The position numbers were made by a program, and so were the translations under genes. Below are positions 47,961 through 64,000 of a stretch of 64,000 bases of DNA, piece after piece (the first letter of the stretch is position 1; the number at the start of each line of letters is the position of its first letter). Under the pieces are notes generated by a model. The model searched no databases, was not told the DNA's origin, and saw nothing but the letters and a program-made list of their open reading frames with translations. The DNA is from Numida meleagris (taxonomy: Eukaryota; Chordata; Aves; Galliformes; Numididae): the NCBI RefSeq assembly GCF_002078875.1, contig NC_034438.1:71965405-72029404 (forward strand). The letters are read 5' to 3'.

Positions 47961-49780
47961 AGAAGATTCTGCACCCCTAGTCGGCCTTTCTGCTGTAAGA
48001 ACGCTGGGTTGTGTTTTCAGCCTCCCTTTGAAAGTGATCTGAGTTTCAGTTTCTGAGAAACTAGCTTCTGGACCTTTAGACAGTGTCTGTATAACCTCCG
48101 TGTCCTCAGGCAGTGAGTGTGTGGAGGAAGATCTTTCATCCTCCAGTCTACCTCTTAGAAAACGCCCAGGTAGGTCTGCAGATCAGCAAAGGGAAAAGTC
48201 AACAACACTTTCCAGGAGTATGAATTTTCAAACTGGACTAAATAAATGGTTCTGTACATTTTTGCACAAATAAAGCTGTCTAATAAATGCATTCAATAGT
48301 TTGCATAGCGTACTGTGGTTGTCTAGCTTTAACACAGCAACTAAAAGTACTGGTGCTAATGAAAAACCTAATGGATTTGGTTTTCAGTTTTTAATAATTT
48401 AAAAATTACAGTGGGATTTGAAGCATGTGGACACTCACAATCTGCTCTTATGTCCAGCATTCCTGCCTGGAATTTAGGTTCTTTACCTTGACAATAAAAG
48501 ATATCCCTGTTCTGAAAGAAGCCTTATTTCTCCCTTTTCCTACTAACGTTGGCTTGCACCCATTTTTCCGTTTCAACATTTTATAAATTAGACTTCTTCT
48601 TAAGAAAGAATGGCATGTGACTGCTAGAAGCAAATTTTCTTAGAATTAACAATTTGTTTTTTTTTTTTTCATCTTAAGTAGTTTTCATTGCTTTCGCCTA
48701 AATGTCAGAGACTTTTCCTGACTTTGGTTTAACTGGAAACAATTTTTCCTATGTTTCCCTTCTGTTAATGTGTCTCCTGATACATGCAGCAGAGTGAAAG
48801 ATACAGAAGCTACAAGTTTCGGTAAGTTCCCCACGCCTATTAGTGGAAATATTACTGATGTTTAAATGCTTTCTTCCTCAGTTCTTGTCTTGGAAGCAGA
48901 GTGACACGCCTTAAAAACGGATGCTTGGTGACTTTCCTGTAATTCAAAAGGTCAAACCCAATCTTGGCATATTTCCATTATATTCAGCAATGTTGTGATT
49001 GCTCTGCAGTGGAACTGGCTACAGTGATCTTCACTGTATTGAGCTGGTCTTTATGATGATGCTTCTGAAACTCTTGGTGAGCTGAGTGTACCTGCTTGTC
49101 TCAGTCCTGAGTATTACCTGTGGCAGATTGGATCAAGCTAATGCATGTAAAACAAGTGTGCCGTATCATTTTCTTTTTTAATGATGACGGTAAGAAGAGT
49201 AAAGGCTTGCTGTTAAGGGATCAATTCAGCCAAACTGAAAGAGCTTGAATTTGTAGAAATTCTTCTATGGTTTTTAATGTATTAATGAGTTAACTCCTAA
49301 AGTTTGCGGAGGATCTGGGTACTGAATACTTGAGTTAGAGAGGGGAACAGGAAACAACCAAAATCAAGAAAATGCAGGTTTTCGGAGCATTTTGGTTTAG
49401 TTTCATACATTTCTTTTTCAAAGCCATTCTTTTTTAACAACCATATTCGAGTTTCAAACTCTGCCTGAAAACATCCCTTTTATGAAGCTCGGTACACTGG
49501 CAGTAAAGCAGTGCTTCTTTCAGAGGCTTACCACTAATGTTAAGAATAATCACGTTAAGGGTGCATATACTGCATAAAGACTCTTGCTGATGCTTGTTTT
49601 TATGCTGGATTTCAGATTTTGCAGTTCAATTAATATTGAAGTAAGAGTAGGAGAAACAGTTTTTCGGATTTGAAGTCCTAGAGGAGAAACGCTCTGGAAG
49701 ATTTCTGACTGCAGGTGCGGAGCCTGACAGAAGACTCACTGGTATTTACTGCCTGCCTGTTCGTCTGCAGGTAGGGTAGT
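47961..49780. other. Intergenic between MARVELD2 and GTF2H2
   Basis: No gene recognised. AATAAA motifs near 48240 and 48268 could serve a longer MARVELD2 transcript but would require reading through the antisense CR1. There is a T run near 48656-48670. Confidence 0.5.
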
Positions 49781-49854
49781 TTGTAAACTATGCTTAAACA
49801 ACATGGTTTCGTTTCGTACACTTCATGGAGCAGAACTGCTTTTGTTTCTGTGGG

Positions 49855-61982
<12,128 letters not shown>

Positions 61983-62249
61983 TGTCATCTCTTTTAGAGA
62001 TTGTCATATCAATTTAATTCTTCTGTAAATTGTTTGTTCAGACTTGGCTTTCAGTGAGGCACCTCGAAACAAGAATGATTACAGAAGAGTGAACACCGGC
62101 TTGGAAGCAAGTATAGTGTTTACCTGATGTATTAGTAATTTTCTAACTGTCATCAGATACAGATAGTTCCAGAATGTATTTATTGTAAAAGGTCTGAGTT
62201 TTTCTGACTTTTGCTGTGGGTTAACATGTACATTTGTAAATGTGGAAGT

Positions 62250-62255
62250 AATAAA
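62250..62255 (+). terminator. GTF2H2: GTF2H2 polyadenylation signal
   Basis: Canonical AATAAA about 270 bp after the stop codon. It gives a compact 3'UTR, with T-rich sequence within the following 50 bp. No other AATAAA was seen between the stop codon and this site. Confidence 0.75.
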
Positions 62256-62410
62256 ACTCATTTCTATATTAGCATGATGATTCTAATGATTCCTGTTTGT
62301 TTATTTGTTCAAAAGAGAAGCCTTGAATGTATATGTATCATTTTCAGTGGATTGTGGAATAGAGCAAAATATTTTTGTGGGAAGTTAACAAAGATACTTT
62401 AGAGCAGTTT

Positions 62411-62590
62411 GTTGAATGTTCTGATGGATGAAAAGCCTGACGTGAGCCAGCAGCATGCTCTTGCAGCCCAGAAGGCCAACAGCATCCTGTCCTGCATCCA
62501 AAATCAGGTGGCCAGCAGGAACAGGGAGGGGATTGTCCCCCTCTGCTCTGCCCTCGTGCAGTCCCAGCTGGGGTACTGCGTCCAGGCAGC
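62411..62590 (+). mobile_element. CR1 LINE fragment downstream of GTF2H2
   Basis: A sense CR1 piece from the ORF2 C-terminus, with the CAGCCCAGAAGGCCAACAGC block and the GGGGTACTGCGTCCAGGC block. Similarity stops abruptly near 62590 without a CR1 tail, so the 3' part is lost. The sequence that follows to about 62750 is not recognised. Confidence 0.87.
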
Positions 62591-62789
62591 GCAGACCTCA
62601 GCTGGGAAGCTCTGCTCCAGAGCCAGCTCACAGCAAACCTTCTCAGACCCTGCTCACATCCACCTGCTCCAGGGCTCTACTCCCCCGCCACTGCAAAATA
62701 TTTTCTTTGTACTCCAGTACAAATAACAAAAAGTGAGTAATTCCAAGAGATAGGCTGTGTTTGAGAACAATAGTGTACGAAACAAACAC

Positions 62790-62848
62790 TCTATGATTCT
62801 GATTCCCTCTAATGAAGTCGCTTCATTAGAGGGAATCAGAATCATAGA
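62790..62848. repeat. Perfect 28-bp inverted repeat with 3-nt loop
   Basis: Bases 62790-62817 are the exact reverse complement of 62821-62848, separated by TCG. The right arm begins the antisense CR1 that follows and includes its tail (AATCAGAATCATAG). Confidence 0.97.
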
Positions 62849-63172
62849 ACATCCTGAGTTGGAAGGAACCCACAACCATTTATCAGAGAGCATCCAACTG
62901 GGGGATACAAGGATGGGGAAGGGTTTAGAGGGTGGGTAAGTCATATGAGGAACAGAAGGCACCCACCGCCTCCCTGGCCAGTGCCTCACCACTCTGATTG
63001 GAAAAAAGTCTTCCTTATACCCAATCTAAATCTCCCCTTTTTTAGTTTGAAACCGTTTCCCCTTCTCACAACATACACTGCTTCCAAACCCCACTGACAG
63101 GCCGCTCTCAGGTCTCCCCGCAGCCTTCTCCTCTCTGGGTTGCACAGCCCCAGCTCTCTCAGCCTGAAATAT
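62821..63172 (-). mobile_element. CR1 LINE 3' fragment, antisense
   Basis: An inverted CR1 tail (AATCATAGAACATCCTGAGT) followed by complements of the 3'UTR and ORF2 end, including a CTTATACCCAATCTAAATCT block and a CCCCAGCTCTCTCAGCCTG block that marks the LRELGLC-type coding motif on the minus strand. An approximately 60-bp internal stretch near 62905-62945 is less typical and may be an indel. Confidence 0.87.
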
Positions 63173-64000
63173 GCTTCAAATAGAACAAACTGCAGAAGCA
63201 AAAGCAGCCACCAACAGGCGCTAGACCCGAAGAAGCAGAAGAGCAAGAGAGCTCCGTGACACAGAGATGAACAGCTCTACCAGCTGAATTCGGCGCAGCA
63301 TACTGCGCGCTCCAATCAAATCTGTCAACTCCTTGAACCCTGGTTCAGCATCACCACGCTGTGGAGATGAACGGAAGACAAGCACGTGCGCTGCAAGTTT
63401 GTTTGACTAATCTGAATTTTGACCTTCAGTAATTTGGAAAAGATTCAGAGGAACAATTCCAGTGCTAGTGAGCAGCTGCACGAGAGTTACTGCACCACCA
63501 CAGAAACAGTGCGAGACTCACCGAAGTGTTTCTTATCCTGCAAAGTTTGCTCCGTGTGCAGAAGTCGCAGCTGCTGAGTTTTTCCACAGGGCTCTGGAAA
63601 CCAGCGTTGATTCCTGGGGAGAGTGGTTTCCTGAGTGAGCTGCCTGACTGTCCCACAAACATCCATCTGAGTGTAAAAAGGTTGATCTGCTTCCTATCTT
63701 TCTTCTCGCCAGCAATGACGGAAAGCAAACAACAAAGGCCCCTTCTTGTCCTCAAGGTTGTTATTTTCTGAGCACTGGAATGTGTAAGAAGCCTTTCCCA
63801 CCCCAAACCTTTTAATTATTCTATATATGTTGCTTTACATACTGTCCAGAGATATCCTCTGGGCCTTCGGATTGTTCTCTCGCCGCTGTATCACGTGAAT
63901 CACGCCAGCAGCACCACAAAGTTTGCCTTTGCTTTGCTGAGTTTCTGCTGTGAAAAATCCTGAGGAATGACGCTTTGCTGCCTTAAAGGTGTGAATTCAT
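63173..64000. other. Intergenic, no gene recognised
   Basis: Moderate GC, no recognisable exon or repeat. Overlapping ORFs of 80-113 codons on both strands (63465-63806) have no known domain and look like chance. A neighbouring gene may start beyond the window. Confidence 0.5.

Overview
This is a vertebrate nuclear window, most likely from a galliform bird (chicken or close relative). It has split genes with GT-AG introns, CpG-island promoters, many 5'-truncated CR1 LINE fragments ending in ATTCTRTG octamers, and two internally deleted mariner copies of the type known from galliform genomes. The three genes have human orthologues on 5q (5q22 and 5q13), regions that correspond to the avian Z chromosome. 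Z linkage is therefore an inference, and a W gametologue cannot be excluded from sequence alone.

Layout. 1-23.6 kb is gene-poor: one mariner remnant, a decayed 2.5 kb CR1, further CR1 fragments on both strands, an unclassified ~1 kb repeat broken by a CR1, and simple repeats. 23.6-31.7 kb is TMED7 (3 coding exons, 219 aa, plus strand) with a CpG-island promoter and a likely 2.6 kb 3'UTR. 31.7-39 kb is intergenic with a CR1 tail and a second mariner remnant. 39-46.2 kb is MARVELD2/tricellulin (6 coding exons, 500 aa, plus strand). 46.9-48 kb is an antisense CR1. 49.8-62.3 kb is GTF2H2, the p44 subunit of TFIIH (15 coding exons, 395 aa, plus strand). 62.4-64 kb holds CR1 pieces and a perfect 28-bp inverted repeat.

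The genes do not form a pathway. TMED7 is a p24 cargo receptor of the early secretory pathway, MARVELD2 a tricellular tight-junction protein, and GTF2H2 a core transcription and DNA-repair factor. All three lie on the same strand. I reconstructed every coding exon by hand; all splice sites are canonical and all reading frames close. I found no previously undescribed gene system. The points most worth checking are the TMED7-MARVELD2 junction (two loci far apart in human) with no TICAM2 between them, the triple ETS-site promoter and pentamer tandem repeat of GTF2H2, the overlapping uORF of MARVELD2, and the CR1-associated perfect hairpin.
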